A stretch of 27,360 nucleotides of DNA, taken from assembly GCA_964447155.1 (NCBI GenBank), contig CAYURM010000043.1, forward strand, positions 1 to 27,360, read 5' to 3'. The DNA is from SMBSF63 sp034003545 (lineage in GTDB: Bacteria; Chloroflexota; Anaerolineae; Anaerolineales; Anaerolineaceae). The position numbers and the translations under genes were made by a program. The notes under the pieces were generated by a model. That model was not told the DNA's origin. It saw nothing but the letters and a program-made list of their open reading frames with translations, and did no database searches. Positions within the stretch are counted from its first letter, which is position 1, and each line of letters opens with the position of its first letter. Positions 16,119 through 23,852 of this stretch are shown here, in pieces.

Positions 16119-17224
16119 TCGACATGTGTGGGTTTGAACCATTGGATGCCGCCGCCTGGAATCGTCTGATTGCTGAATTGCCGGATGCGCATTTATTGCA
16201 GACCTGGCAGTGGGGGACGGTCAAAAGGGATGGTGGCTGGGAGGTGCTGCCAAAGGTGTGGCGGAATGAGGAAAACCAGGTGAAGGCGGCTGCGTTGGTG
16301 CTGGAACGCTCGCTCCCGCTGCCTGGCCTGAAGGTACTGTACGTGCCGCGCGGACCGTTGCTGGATTGGGAGGATGGCGCTTTGCGCAGGCAGGTGCTGG
16401 GTGATTTGCAGACGCTTGCAAAGCAGCGCGGGGCGATTTTCATTAAGATGGATCCTGAAGTGATTTTATGGCGGGGCATTCCCGGAACGGAAGGTGCTGC
16501 TGAGACTGCCACAGGGCAGGCGCTGCAAGCTGAATTGGGCGAGCGCAGCTGGCATTTTTCTGAAGAGCAGATCCAGTTCCGCAATACGGTTTGGCTGGAT
16601 GTGACGCTGCCCGAAGAAGATTTGCTGGCGAAGATGAAGCAGAAAACCCGGTACAACATCCGCCTTTCAGAACGCAAGGGGGTCAGCGTGCGCGAAGGGG
16701 GTATGGATGATTTGCCGCTGATGTACCGCATGTATGCCGAGACTTCGGTGCGGGACGGGTTTGTGATCCGCCCGGAAGGGTATTACCTGCGGGTGTGGAC
16801 GCTATTTATGGAAGCAGGCATGCTGACACCTTTACTGGCAGAGGTAGATGGTGAAGTGGTCGCTGGTCTGGCGTTGTTCCATGCGGGGAAAACTGCGTGG
16901 TATTTACACGGCATGTCCCGCGCGGTGCAGCGTAACAAGATGCCAACCTATTTGCTGCAATGGGAAGCAATGCGTAAGGCGAAGGCGTTAGGCTGCGCAA
17001 GATATGATCTCTGGGGCGCACCGGATGTGTTTGATGACAGCGATGCCATGTGGGGGGTGTTTCGCTTCAAGCAGGGGCTGGGCGGCGAGGTAATCTGTAC
17101 GCTGGGGGCGTGGGATTATCCGGCCAGGCCGCTTTTTTATTGGGGGTATACCCAGGTGCTGCCGCGAATTCTGAATGTGATGCGCCGCCGCGGGAAACAG
17201 CGCACTGCTGAGGCGGTGGCGTAA
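16115..17224 (+). CDS. FemAB-family aminoacyltransferase, copy 2
   Basis: This 369-aa paralogue of the preceding gene has MKQKTRYNIRLSERKGV starting at Met174, MPTYLLQWEAM from 276 and YDLWGAPD. It is about 40 residues longer, mainly in the first half (VILWRGIPGTEGAAETATGQ insertion around residues 115-145). The start at 16115 overlaps the stop of copy 1 by 4 nt (ATGA) and has AGGGGCGG upstream; the frame is open further upstream inside copy 1, but that part is not family sequence. Tandem FemAB genes elsewhere add successive residues of one peptide branch (for example MurM/MurN or FemA/FemB), so a sequential role is likely. It ends the operon. Confidence 0.92.
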   Translation: MIDMCGFEPLDAAAWNRLIAELPDAHLLQTWQWGTVKRDGGWEVLPKVWRNEENQVKAAALVLERSLPLPGLKVLYVPRGPLLDWEDGALRRQVLGDLQTLAKQRGAIFIKMDPEVILWRGIPGTEGAAETATGQALQAELGERSWHFSEEQIQFRNTVWLDVTLPEEDLLAKMKQKTRYNIRLSERKGVSVREGGMDDLPLMYRMYAETSVRDGFVIRPEGYYLRVWTLFMEAGMLTPLLAEVDGEVVAGLALFHAGKTAWYLHGMSRAVQRNKMPTYLLQWEAMRKAKALGCARYDLWGAPDVFDDSDAMWGVFRFKQGLGGEVICTLGAWDYPARPLFYWGYTQVLPRILNVMRRRGKQRTAEAVA

Positions 17225-17242
17225 TACTGCCCTCGCTTGAAA

Positions 17243-17293
17243 TCCCTGGGCAGCAGGGAGTTCTTTCTCTCCCGGCGAGCGGAAGAGAAAGAA
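17243..17293 (+). terminator. Tandem hairpins ending the polysaccharide operon
   Basis: A 6-bp hairpin TCCCTG/CAGGGA (17243-17259) is followed at once by a perfect 10-bp stem TTCTTTCTCT/AGAGAAAGAA (17261-17270 with 17284-17293). Only GTTTGTG follows, so intrinsic termination would be weak. It lies between convergent operons and could reduce read-through from either side. Confidence 0.45.
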
Positions 17294-17347
17294 GTTTGTG
17301 TCCAGTTGTCGGTAAATTAATCTTCCTGGTTTTGAAAACAATGAAAA

Positions 17348-19414
17348 TTATGGCGCAGGGCGGAAGGCGGCGTCGAAGTCTGCGCCGGGGTCTTCTGTCA
17401 GCCGTTCCAGGCTGCTGCCGTTAATGCGTGCGCGATAGATATCCATATTGCGGTCCGGGTCATTGGCATCGTGATGTTCAAAGACGATCCAATAGCCATC
17501 GGGGGAATAGTCTGTGTTCCAGGAGGGGAGCAAATCGGTGATTTTTGTTTCCACGGACAGGCTGACCGGGGTGTCAATGGATGAGAAGGTTTTATAAGCA
17601 GGCCAGGGGAAGTTGTCTCCCTGGGTGAAGGAAATGGTCTTGCCATCCGGGGACCAGGCTGCATATCTGCCCAGGCCGTTTTCAATCCCCGTAAATTCAT
17701 GGGCTTTTTGTACGCCGATTGGATCCAAAAGCCATATCTGCCAGGGGCCAAGCCGGGTGGTTTCATAAGCGATTAAGCGCCCGTCGGGGGACCAGGCTGG
17801 CCGACGATCATAATTGGTGGGCGCAGAAAGATTGGTTATTTGTTTTGTTTGCAGGTCGTAGAGGTAAATTTGATGCCGATTGTTTTCTCTGAACGATGTA
17901 AAAGCAATGGTATTCCCATCAGGAGACCAATCGGGTTCAAAATCACCCCCCGGCACAAAATTAACGGGAAATGGAAGGCTGGTTTCATCGGTTACATCCA
18001 GTAAAAATAGTGCAGACCTTTCCATTTCCGTGATGGATTTTGGACGTTCCCGGCAGGGCGAGGTAAACACGATCTGACTGCCATCGGGTGACCAGGAAGG
18101 CTGACAGGCGCCGTCCGGCAGGTTGGTGAGCTGTTTTTTATTGCTTCCATTGATATTCATCAGCCAGATCTGCGGTAAGCCAGTGCTTGAAGAAGCATAG
18201 GCGATTTGCCCGGCGCCGCCGCCAATCGGCGTTGCTGCGGGAGTAAAGGTTGGGGCAGGGGCTGCTGTAGGGGGTACGGGAGTTGGCGGGACAGCGATAT
18301 TGTCTGGCGGGGCAGTTGGCTGTGGGTTGACAATGGCAGGCGCTTCTGTGGCGGCGGCCGCCAAAGGCGCGGCGGGCAGGGCGGGGGTTGTTTCGCGATT
18401 TAATAGCGAAATAATGCCGAAAATGATCACCGAAAGCAAAACGAGAGCGCCAATGATGGCTGCGATCACCGGGAAAAACTTTCCTGATTTTTTAGTGCGT
18501 GCCATTGCTCCCGATGCGGGGGTGGGGGTGATTTGTTGGCTTGCCTGGACGATGGTAGCGGCTTTGCTGAGACGGATTTCTTTCATGTTTTGGGTTTGGG
18601 CGTGGATGGTGTTGTTTACAACTTGCAGTGCAGTTTTCATTTCTTCCGCAGTTGGGTAGCGGTCTGCGGCGTTTACCTGCATGGCACGCTGAATCACATC
18701 GGCCAAAGCCGGAGAAACGTCGGGATTATGATGATGCAGAGAAGTTAATTGGGTATTGTTGGTTAACCGGGCAAGGCCGTCTTCGGGAATTTCCTGGGTC
18801 AGTCCGGCGTAGAGGGTAGCGCCAAGGGCATACATATCTGACCGGGGATCTGTTCCCTGCCCATATTGTTCGGGCGGGGCAAAGCCCGGGGTGAGGGCCT
18901 GCGCGCCTGTATGGGTGATTTGACCGGCCTGGGCCAGTTTGGCGAGGCCAAAATCCACGAGGAAAATTTGTCCGTCGGGGGTAATTTTGATGTTGCCTGG
19001 TTTAATGTCACGGTGGACGATGACGGGATTGCGGCTGTGCAGGTAGGCCAGGGCGTCACAGATGGCCATGCCGATCAGGATGGCTTCTTCTTCGGTGAGC
19101 TTGCTAAGCGAGCGCATGCGGTGGCGCAGGTCTTCGCCTGGAATGAAATCCATCACCAGGTATTGGCCCTGACCTTCGATGACGAAGTGGTCGGTCACGC
19201 GGGGGAGATTGGCATGGCGCAGGCTGGCGAGGATAGTGGCTTCGCGGTGGAACTGGCGGGTAGCTTCCTCAGCCGTATACAGGTTTTCTTTGACGGCAAC
19301 TTCCACTCCGAGGCTTTCATCAATTGCGCGATAGATAGCCCCCATTCCACCTTTCGCAATGATTTCAAGAATCTTGTAACGCCGGTGGAGAAGGCTGTTG
19401 ATCTCTAAAGCCAT
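17348..19414 (-). CDS. Receptor Ser/Thr kinase with extracytoplasmic TolB-like propeller, copy 1
   Basis: This 688-aa single-pass receptor kinase has a cytoplasmic Hanks-type domain (about 10-268): G-loop KGGMG (21-25), ATP lysine Lys42, HRDIKPGN with Asp136, DFG at 154-156, and an APE-equivalent as PPE in the activation segment. A juxtamembrane stretch is followed by a TM helix (314-338) and a Pro/Thr/Ala-rich linker (340-398). About 290 residues of PD40/TolB-like repeats follow, each with a WSPDG-type turn, six in all, which fits a six-bladed propeller outside the cell. Cys437 and Cys454 in the first blade have an exact counterpart in the sister kinase. ATG 19414 has GAGG 6 nt upstream. It is second in the operon, 25 nt after the first kinase. 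Ligand and substrates are unknown. Confidence 0.93.
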   Translation of the reverse strand: MALEINSLLHRRYKILEIIAKGGMGAIYRAIDESLGVEVAVKENLYTAEEATRQFHREATILASLRHANLPRVTDHFVIEGQGQYLVMDFIPGEDLRHRMRSLSKLTEEEAILIGMAICDALAYLHSRNPVIVHRDIKPGNIKITPDGQIFLVDFGLAKLAQAGQITHTGAQALTPGFAPPEQYGQGTDPRSDMYALGATLYAGLTQEIPEDGLARLTNNTQLTSLHHHNPDVSPALADVIQRAMQVNAADRYPTAEEMKTALQVVNNTIHAQTQNMKEIRLSKAATIVQASQQITPTPASGAMARTKKSGKFFPVIAAIIGALVLLSVIIFGIISLLNRETTPALPAAPLAAAATEAPAIVNPQPTAPPDNIAVPPTPVPPTAAPAPTFTPAATPIGGGAGQIAYASSSTGLPQIWLMNINGSNKKQLTNLPDGACQPSWSPDGSQIVFTSPCRERPKSITEMERSALFLLDVTDETSLPFPVNFVPGGDFEPDWSPDGNTIAFTSFRENNRHQIYLYDLQTKQITNLSAPTNYDRRPAWSPDGRLIAYETTRLGPWQIWLLDPIGVQKAHEFTGIENGLGRYAAWSPDGKTISFTQGDNFPWPAYKTFSSIDTPVSLSVETKITDLLPSWNTDYSPDGYWIVFEHHDANDPDRNMDIYRARINGSSLERLTEDPGADFDAAFRPAP

Positions 19415-19439
19415 AAGAACCTCGTGCTTGGGTAAAAAA

Positions 19440-21626
19440 TTATGGGGCGTACGGCCGCCAGGCAGGATCAAAGTCAAAGCCAGGGTCTGTCGTCAGGCGG
19501 ATTTTTTGGGAACCATCAAAATTGGTCAGCCAGATATCGTGATTACGGCCATCGGGCCAGCTCTCATAGGCGATCCACTTGCCATCAGAGGAAATGTCGG
19601 GCATTGCCACGGGGCCAAGGTCCCCTTCACCGATGCGGGGAATGCGGGTTTCTGCGCTGCCACGGTCTTCGTAGTTCAACATTAACAGCCAGGGAATCCC
19701 CGTTTCAACCTGGGCGCGGCTGTAGAGCATGGCGTCCCCATCGGGAGTCCATGCCGGCCAAAGATCATGGACGGAACCGCTGGTGCTGAACTGGAATTCT
19801 GTCTGTCCCTGGTCGGACATGACCCATATATGATTGTATGGCTTTTCCCGAACGAAGGCGATTTGCTTGCTGTTGGGCCGCCAGGCGGGCTGAATATCCG
19901 CATAACGGGTATCAGAAAGCTCTTCAATCAATTGGTCTTTGAAGTGATACACATAGATGTGGGCAATGCGATTGTTATTGCGCAAAGACGCAAAAGCAAT
20001 TTTGTCTCCATCAGGTGACCATGCGGGGTCGAAATCGCCCGGGGTGCTGGAGGGCAATAGTCGAGGATTGGTACCGTCTGCGTCAATGATATAAATTTGA
20101 GCTTTTTCATAATATTTAGAAGATTTTGCCGTGCACGGGGAGATGACAGCCAATTGCTGCCCGTTGGGCGACCAGGCGGGTTGACAGGCGCCTTCCGCGA
20201 AGTTGGTTAACTGATGCTGCTGGCTGCCGTCCGAATTCATCATCCAGATTTGCATGATGCCGGTACGGTCGGAAACGAAGGCGATTTGCCCATACCCGCC
20301 GCCAACGAAACTGGATGGGATAGGGGAGGGAATGGGCGTCGCGGTGTCTGCGAAGATGTTGGGCGTGCTGGTCGGACGAGGCATCAGCGTTTCGGTAGGT
20401 GTTTGTGTGGGCTCATCCGTAGGTATTTCGGTTGGTGTGCCAGTGTCTTCTGTAATCCCCGTCACCGGTGTTTCGGTTTCAACCGCTGCAACAAGTGCCT
20501 GGGTGGCCGTTTTAATAACGGTTGCTGGGGGCGGGGGATAGATCAGATTGGAAGCCCAATCTGTCATGGCCGGGGTAAAAAAAGCAGTAATAGTGAACAG
20601 CGCAATCAGCAGCATCGGCAGAATAGTGATGGGACGGATTTTCCAATTACCGCCTTGTTTCTTGCTGCCTGATTTTTTGCCAGATATTTTGCCGGAATGT
20701 GGTTTCGCCTTACGGACAATTTCAACGGCAGCCTGGCCTTCGTCAATATTGTTGGTCGGTCTGTCTGCGGCGCCTGGCGGTGGCGAGACGGTGAGTCGCG
20801 GGCGGGAAAATTCTCTCAAATTGCCAGCAGTCAACAGGTCGGCAGCAAATTCTTCCGCAGTCTGGTAGCGGTCATCCGGTTCAATTTCGAGGGCTTTAGA
20901 TAAAACGGTTTCTGTAGCACGGGAAACAGTCTCTTTCAGTTTCCGCGGGGTGGTCAGCACGGCTTTTCCGGTAGCGCGGGAGAGGCTGTCTTCCGGGATA
21001 ACACCAGTCAGGGCGGCGTAGAGAGTCGCGCCAAGGGAATAAATGTCAGAACGGGCATCTGTGCGGGCTGTGCCGTATTGTTCGGGAGGGGAGTAACCGG
21101 GGGTCATGGCGCGGGCGCCGGTGGTGGTGTGCTGGCTGCCGCGCATCACTTTGGCCAGGCCAAAGTCTACCAAAACGGCTTCGCCGGAGGGGGTGATTTT
21201 GATATTGCCAGGTTTGATGTCGCGGTGGATGACAGGGGGGACTCGTTTGTGCATATAAGCCAGTGCTTCGCAAACCGAGACGCCAATCACCAGGGTTTCC
21301 CGTTCAGAAAGGGTACCTACGCGTTCGATGCGTTCGCGCAAGTCTTCGCCTTCAACATAATCCATAATGAGATACTGCCCTTCACCATCTGTGGAGAAAT
21401 AATCTCCTACACGGGGCAGGCAGGGATGTCGCAGGCTGGCGAGAATATTGGCTTCATGCTGGAACTGTCGGGCGTATTCATCCGAAAGGAACAGATTCTC
21501 TTTGACTGCAACGAGGATATCGAGATGTTCATCCCGGGCACAGTAAACAGCTCCCATGCCGCCTTGACCAAGAATGGAGATGATGCGATAACGATTATTG
21601 AGCAGAGTATCCAGCTTTAATGCCAT
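19440..21626 (-). CDS. Receptor Ser/Thr kinase with extracytoplasmic TolB-like propeller, copy 2
   Basis: This 728-aa sister of the next gene has the same plan and the same key positions: QGGMG (21-25), Lys42, HRD with Asp136 and DFG 154-156, all intact, so both kinases should be active. A Lys/Gly-rich basic juxtamembrane stretch (about 305-328) precedes the TM helix (332-352). A Thr/Pro/Glu linker (about 365-440) then leads into six PD40 repeats (AWSPNG, AWSPDG, AWRPNS, AWTPDG, ISSDG, AWRPYAP). Cys481 and Cys498 form the same CX16C pair as in the sister protein. It is the first gene of the two-kinase operon and has a recognisable promoter at 21667-21695. The start codon region lies in an 11-bp tandem duplication. 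The propeller probably senses an envelope or extracellular ligand; this is inference. Confidence 0.93.
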   Translation of the reverse strand: MALKLDTLLNNRYRIISILGQGGMGAVYCARDEHLDILVAVKENLFLSDEYARQFQHEANILASLRHPCLPRVGDYFSTDGEGQYLIMDYVEGEDLRERIERVGTLSERETLVIGVSVCEALAYMHKRVPPVIHRDIKPGNIKITPSGEAVLVDFGLAKVMRGSQHTTTGARAMTPGYSPPEQYGTARTDARSDIYSLGATLYAALTGVIPEDSLSRATGKAVLTTPRKLKETVSRATETVLSKALEIEPDDRYQTAEEFAADLLTAGNLREFSRPRLTVSPPPGAADRPTNNIDEGQAAVEIVRKAKPHSGKISGKKSGSKKQGGNWKIRPITILPMLLIALFTITAFFTPAMTDWASNLIYPPPPATVIKTATQALVAAVETETPVTGITEDTGTPTEIPTDEPTQTPTETLMPRPTSTPNIFADTATPIPSPIPSSFVGGGYGQIAFVSDRTGIMQIWMMNSDGSQQHQLTNFAEGACQPAWSPNGQQLAVISPCTAKSSKYYEKAQIYIIDADGTNPRLLPSSTPGDFDPAWSPDGDKIAFASLRNNNRIAHIYVYHFKDQLIEELSDTRYADIQPAWRPNSKQIAFVREKPYNHIWVMSDQGQTEFQFSTSGSVHDLWPAWTPDGDAMLYSRAQVETGIPWLLMLNYEDRGSAETRIPRIGEGDLGPVAMPDISSDGKWIAYESWPDGRNHDIWLTNFDGSQKIRLTTDPGFDFDPAWRPYAP

Positions 21627-21645
21627 TTTAATCCCATTTTAATCC
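21624..21645. repeat. 11-bp tandem duplication at kinase start codon
   Basis: The unit CATTTTAATCC occurs twice without a gap (21624-21634 and 21635-21645). On the minus strand each copy ends in ATG. The inner copy supplies the kinase start (21626) and the outer one an ATG in another frame (21637), 11 nt upstream. The upstream copy's GGAT may act as part of the ribosome binding site. Confidence 0.75.
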
Positions 21646-21666
21646 ATCCATTAAGAATCTGTATTG

Positions 21667-21695
21667 ATTTTACCTGACCTGATATGTTTTCACAA
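21667..21695 (-). promoter_or_regulatory. Sigma70-type promoter of the kinase operon
   Basis: On the minus strand TTGTGA (-35, 21690-21695) and TAAAAT (-10, 21667-21672) are separated by exactly 17 nt, and the start codon lies about 35 nt after the predicted transcription start. A 6-bp inverted repeat CCTGAT/ATCAGG (21678-21683 and 21699-21704) brackets the -35 and could be an operator; this part is weak. Confidence 0.6.
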
Positions 21696-21754
21696 CCCAT
21701 CAGGCGTTTTGGAAAACGGTATTAATCTGACTTTTACGTGTCAGAAGGAGGTTT

Positions 21755-22837
21755 ATGAAGGGGGGAAGGCATGCTATAATTTCACAAATCATGATCGATA
21801 CCTTTGTCAAGAATCTGGATATCCGAACGTTTGTCCAAACGGCTTTTTATCTGTCCATCCTGGGTGTGGTGCTTGGATTGTTTTTGGGCATCCGCAATAT
21901 AAAAAGTGGACAGAAATTGATGTATTTCCAAAAAAAGCGGGCGATGGTGCTGCGCGGCTGGCGGATGATCTTAGCTGCTGTATTTCTGCTCGGGGGGGCA
22001 ATTTTCCTGAATCAATATGCTGAGCCAGTAGCATATCGCATCTTTCCGCCTTCGCTGACGCCTTCTCTGACGCCTACCATCACGCTGACCCCCACCATTA
22101 CTTTGACGCCAACCATCACCCTGACCCCAACCATTACCGAGACACCTTCGGTATCGCCCACACCGGTATTGCCTGATGATATTCTTGCCGGGTTTACCGG
22201 CTTGATCACCCCCGCACCGGATGCAGCTTTTTCTCCGCTGCTGTTTTCACCCCAACTGGATGAGGAGACCAATCAAGCGGTTGATCCAACTGATACATTC
22301 ACGAACCCGATTCCGGGCATGTATGGTTCCTTCAGTTATAACAATATGCTGGATGGTGTGCAGTGGTCCGCCCTGTGGTACCGCGTAGGGGATGGGGAGT
22401 TGATTTGTTATGAGTCGGCGCCGTGGGCGGGCAGTACGGGCGGGTATGGGTATACGGATTGTTTCCCGATCTCGACGGCCTGGCAGCCAGGGGAATATGA
22501 AGTGCAGATCTTTGTGGGTGAGGTGTGGTATCTTACCGGACGGTTTACGATTGCCGGCGATCCAGCAACGCCAACGCTGACGCCGGTGCCTTCCCGGACA
22601 CCAACGCCGACCTCTACGATCACGCCGACCAATCAACCTACCGGGACGCCTACGATTTCGCTTACGCCTGCTCCAACACGCACGGTGACTCCCAGTTTAA
22701 CGAAGACGATCACACGTACCCCGACGCCCAGCCGCACACCGCCGCCGACTTCAACGATGCGGCCTTCGCGCACGCCGCGCGCCACGGATACCCGCTGGCC
22801 CAGCCCGACGAAACCAGCAGGAACGAGCGCGCCTTGA
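21755..22837 (+). CDS. Membrane-anchored protein with Thr/Pro-rich repeats
   Basis: This 360-aa protein of unknown family has two hydrophobic helices near the N-terminus (about 29-48 and 73-93) that are probably membrane-spanning. An (LTPTIT)4 repeat block follows (22067-22138, residues 105-128), then a compact domain of about 130 residues (FSPQLDEETNQ to YLTGRFTIAGD) with two Cys in YESAPWAGSTGGYGYTDCF context. A long T/P/S/R-rich tail of about 95 residues completes it. The tail and linkers resemble those of the two kinases. The domain looks like an extracytoplasmic beta-sandwich, but I do not recognise it. ATG 21755 directly follows AGAAGGAGG. A second candidate start is Met13 (21791), because a perfect extended -10 lies between them. 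It is divergent from the kinase operon. Confidence 0.82.
   Translation: MKGGRHAIISQIMIDTFVKNLDIRTFVQTAFYLSILGVVLGLFLGIRNIKSGQKLMYFQKKRAMVLRGWRMILAAVFLLGGAIFLNQYAEPVAYRIFPPSLTPSLTPTITLTPTITLTPTITLTPTITETPSVSPTPVLPDDILAGFTGLITPAPDAAFSPLLFSPQLDEETNQAVDPTDTFTNPIPGMYGSFSYNNMLDGVQWSALWYRVGDGELICYESAPWAGSTGGYGYTDCFPISTAWQPGEYEVQIFVGEVWYLTGRFTIAGDPATPTLTPVPSRTPTPTSTITPTNQPTGTPTISLTPAPTRTVTPSLTKTITRTPTPSRTPPPTSTMRPSRTPRATDTRWPSPTKPAGTSAP
21772..21780 (+). promoter_or_regulatory. Extended -10 inside the start of the TP-rich gene
   Basis: TGCTATAAT, a perfect extended -10, lies 17 nt after the first ATG. Transcription would begin near 21787, only about 4 nt before an in-frame ATG at 21791, giving a leaderless or almost leaderless mRNA. 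It may be an alternative promoter or a chance match. Confidence 0.45.
22067..22138 (+). repeat. Four 18-bp coding repeats (LTPTIT)
   Basis: Four imperfect 18-bp units starting CTGACG/CTGACC/TTGACG/CTGACC encode LTPTIT four times, preceded by LTPS. The differences are mostly at third codon positions, so the repeat is maintained at protein level. It forms the stalk after the second TM helix. Confidence 0.88.
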
Positions 22838-22857
22838 TGGGGGTGTCATATTAAACC

Positions 22858-22892
22858 AAAAATCCGCCGGACGTCGTCCGGCGGATTTTTTT
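22858..22892. terminator. Bidirectional terminator between TP-rich gene and psuG
   Basis: A stem of about 12 bp, TCCGCCGGAC/GTCCGGCGGA with flanking A/T pairs and a GTC loop, is followed by T8 on the plus strand and T5 on the minus strand. It serves both convergent genes; psuG ends 6 nt beyond it. Confidence 0.93.
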
Positions 22893-22897
22893 TGATT

Positions 22898-23851
22898 TTA
22901 AGTGAATTTAAGTCTGGAAACCTGATAGCGCCTGTTTTCGGTCAGGGCGCAGGCGATCTCGGCTGCCACGCGGGAATTGTTGCGCAGCAGGGCCAGGTTG
23001 GAACGCAGACTGGAACCGCCGCTGAGTTCCTTGACGCGGCTGAGCAGGAAGGGGGTTACCTTTGCGCCGCTGATGCCTTTTTCTTCGGCTTCGGCAACGG
23101 CTTTCTCAATCACTTCTTCCAGCTCGGCACGCGGTACGGCTGTTTCAGCAGGGGGTGGAATCACAACCAGAATGGCGCTTTCCAGACCCATGGCCCAGTG
23201 ATGAGCGGCAATGTCGGCGACTTCCTGCGGGGAGTCAGCACGCACGTTGACCGGGAGTCCGCTGTCCGGGGAGAAGAAGCCGGGAAATTCGTCAGTCTGG
23301 TAGCCAACGATGGGCACGCCCCAGGTTTCGAGGACTTCCACGGTGGCGGGCAGATCGAGGATCGACTTGGCCCCGGCGCAGGTGACAATCATCCCGCTGC
23401 GGCCCAGTTCGGGCAGGTCCGCGGAGACATCAAAGGGGGCGTTGCGATGCACGCCGCCGATGCCGCCCGTGGCAAACACACGGATGCCTGCGGCGCGGGC
23501 GGCGATCATGGTGCCAGTGACGGTGGTGCCACCTTTTTCCTTGCGGGCCAGGGCAATGCCAAAGTCACGGCGGCTGATCTTGCGCGCCGGTTGGCTGAGG
23601 TCGCCCAGGCGGACGATTTCATCGTCTGTCAGGCCGATGTGGATCTTGCCGTCCAGCAGGCCGACCGTGGCGGGAGTTGCGCCGCCGGCCTTGACTTCGG
23701 CCTCAAGCTGGCGGGAAAGTTCAATATTGTCGGGGTGGGGCAGTCCGTGGGTCAGAACGGCCGTTTCCAGGGCGACAATCGGTTGTTTGTTGTTCAGTGC
23801 CAGGGCAACTTCTTTCGTATAGCTTAAAAACTCGGAGATGTCATTTTTCAT
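22898..23851 (-). CDS. psuG: Pseudouridine-5'-phosphate glycosidase
   Basis: This 317-aa enzyme reversibly splits the C-C glycosidic bond of pseudouridine 5'-phosphate to uracil and ribose 5-phosphate. Family signatures are dense: IVALETAVLTHGLPHP with catalytic Glu29, ISRRDFGIAL, GGTTVTGTMIAA, FATGGIGGVHRN, DVSADLPEL with Asp145, CAGAKSILDLPAT with the Schiff-base lysine Lys162, and GYQTDEFPGFF. The length is as in other bacteria. The start is 1 nt after the psuK stop (TGA-A-ATG), so the two genes are translationally coupled. It ends at the bidirectional terminator. Together with psuK it forms a complete pseudouridine-degradation module; no transporter gene lies beside it. Confidence 0.97.
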   Translation of the reverse strand: MKNDISEFLSYTKEVALALNNKQPIVALETAVLTHGLPHPDNIELSRQLEAEVKAGGATPATVGLLDGKIHIGLTDDEIVRLGDLSQPARKISRRDFGIALARKEKGGTTVTGTMIAARAAGIRVFATGGIGGVHRNAPFDVSADLPELGRSGMIVTCAGAKSILDLPATVEVLETWGVPIVGYQTDEFPGFFSPDSGLPVNVRADSPQEVADIAAHHWAMGLESAILVVIPPPAETAVPRAELEEVIEKAVAEAEEKGISGAKVTPFLLSRVKELSGGSSLRSNLALLRNNSRVAAEIACALTENRRYQVSRLKFT

Positions 23852-23852
23852 T

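Noticed and set aside
22055..22138. Short direct repeats considered as CRISPR or minisatellite
   Set aside because: The units are in frame, encode LTPTIT and vary mostly at third codon positions; there are no spacers. It is a protein-level repeat.
22892..23827. 311-codon plus-strand frame opposite psuG
   Set aside because: The Gly/Asp/Phe-rich translation has no domain pattern and the minus strand encodes a fully conserved PsuG.
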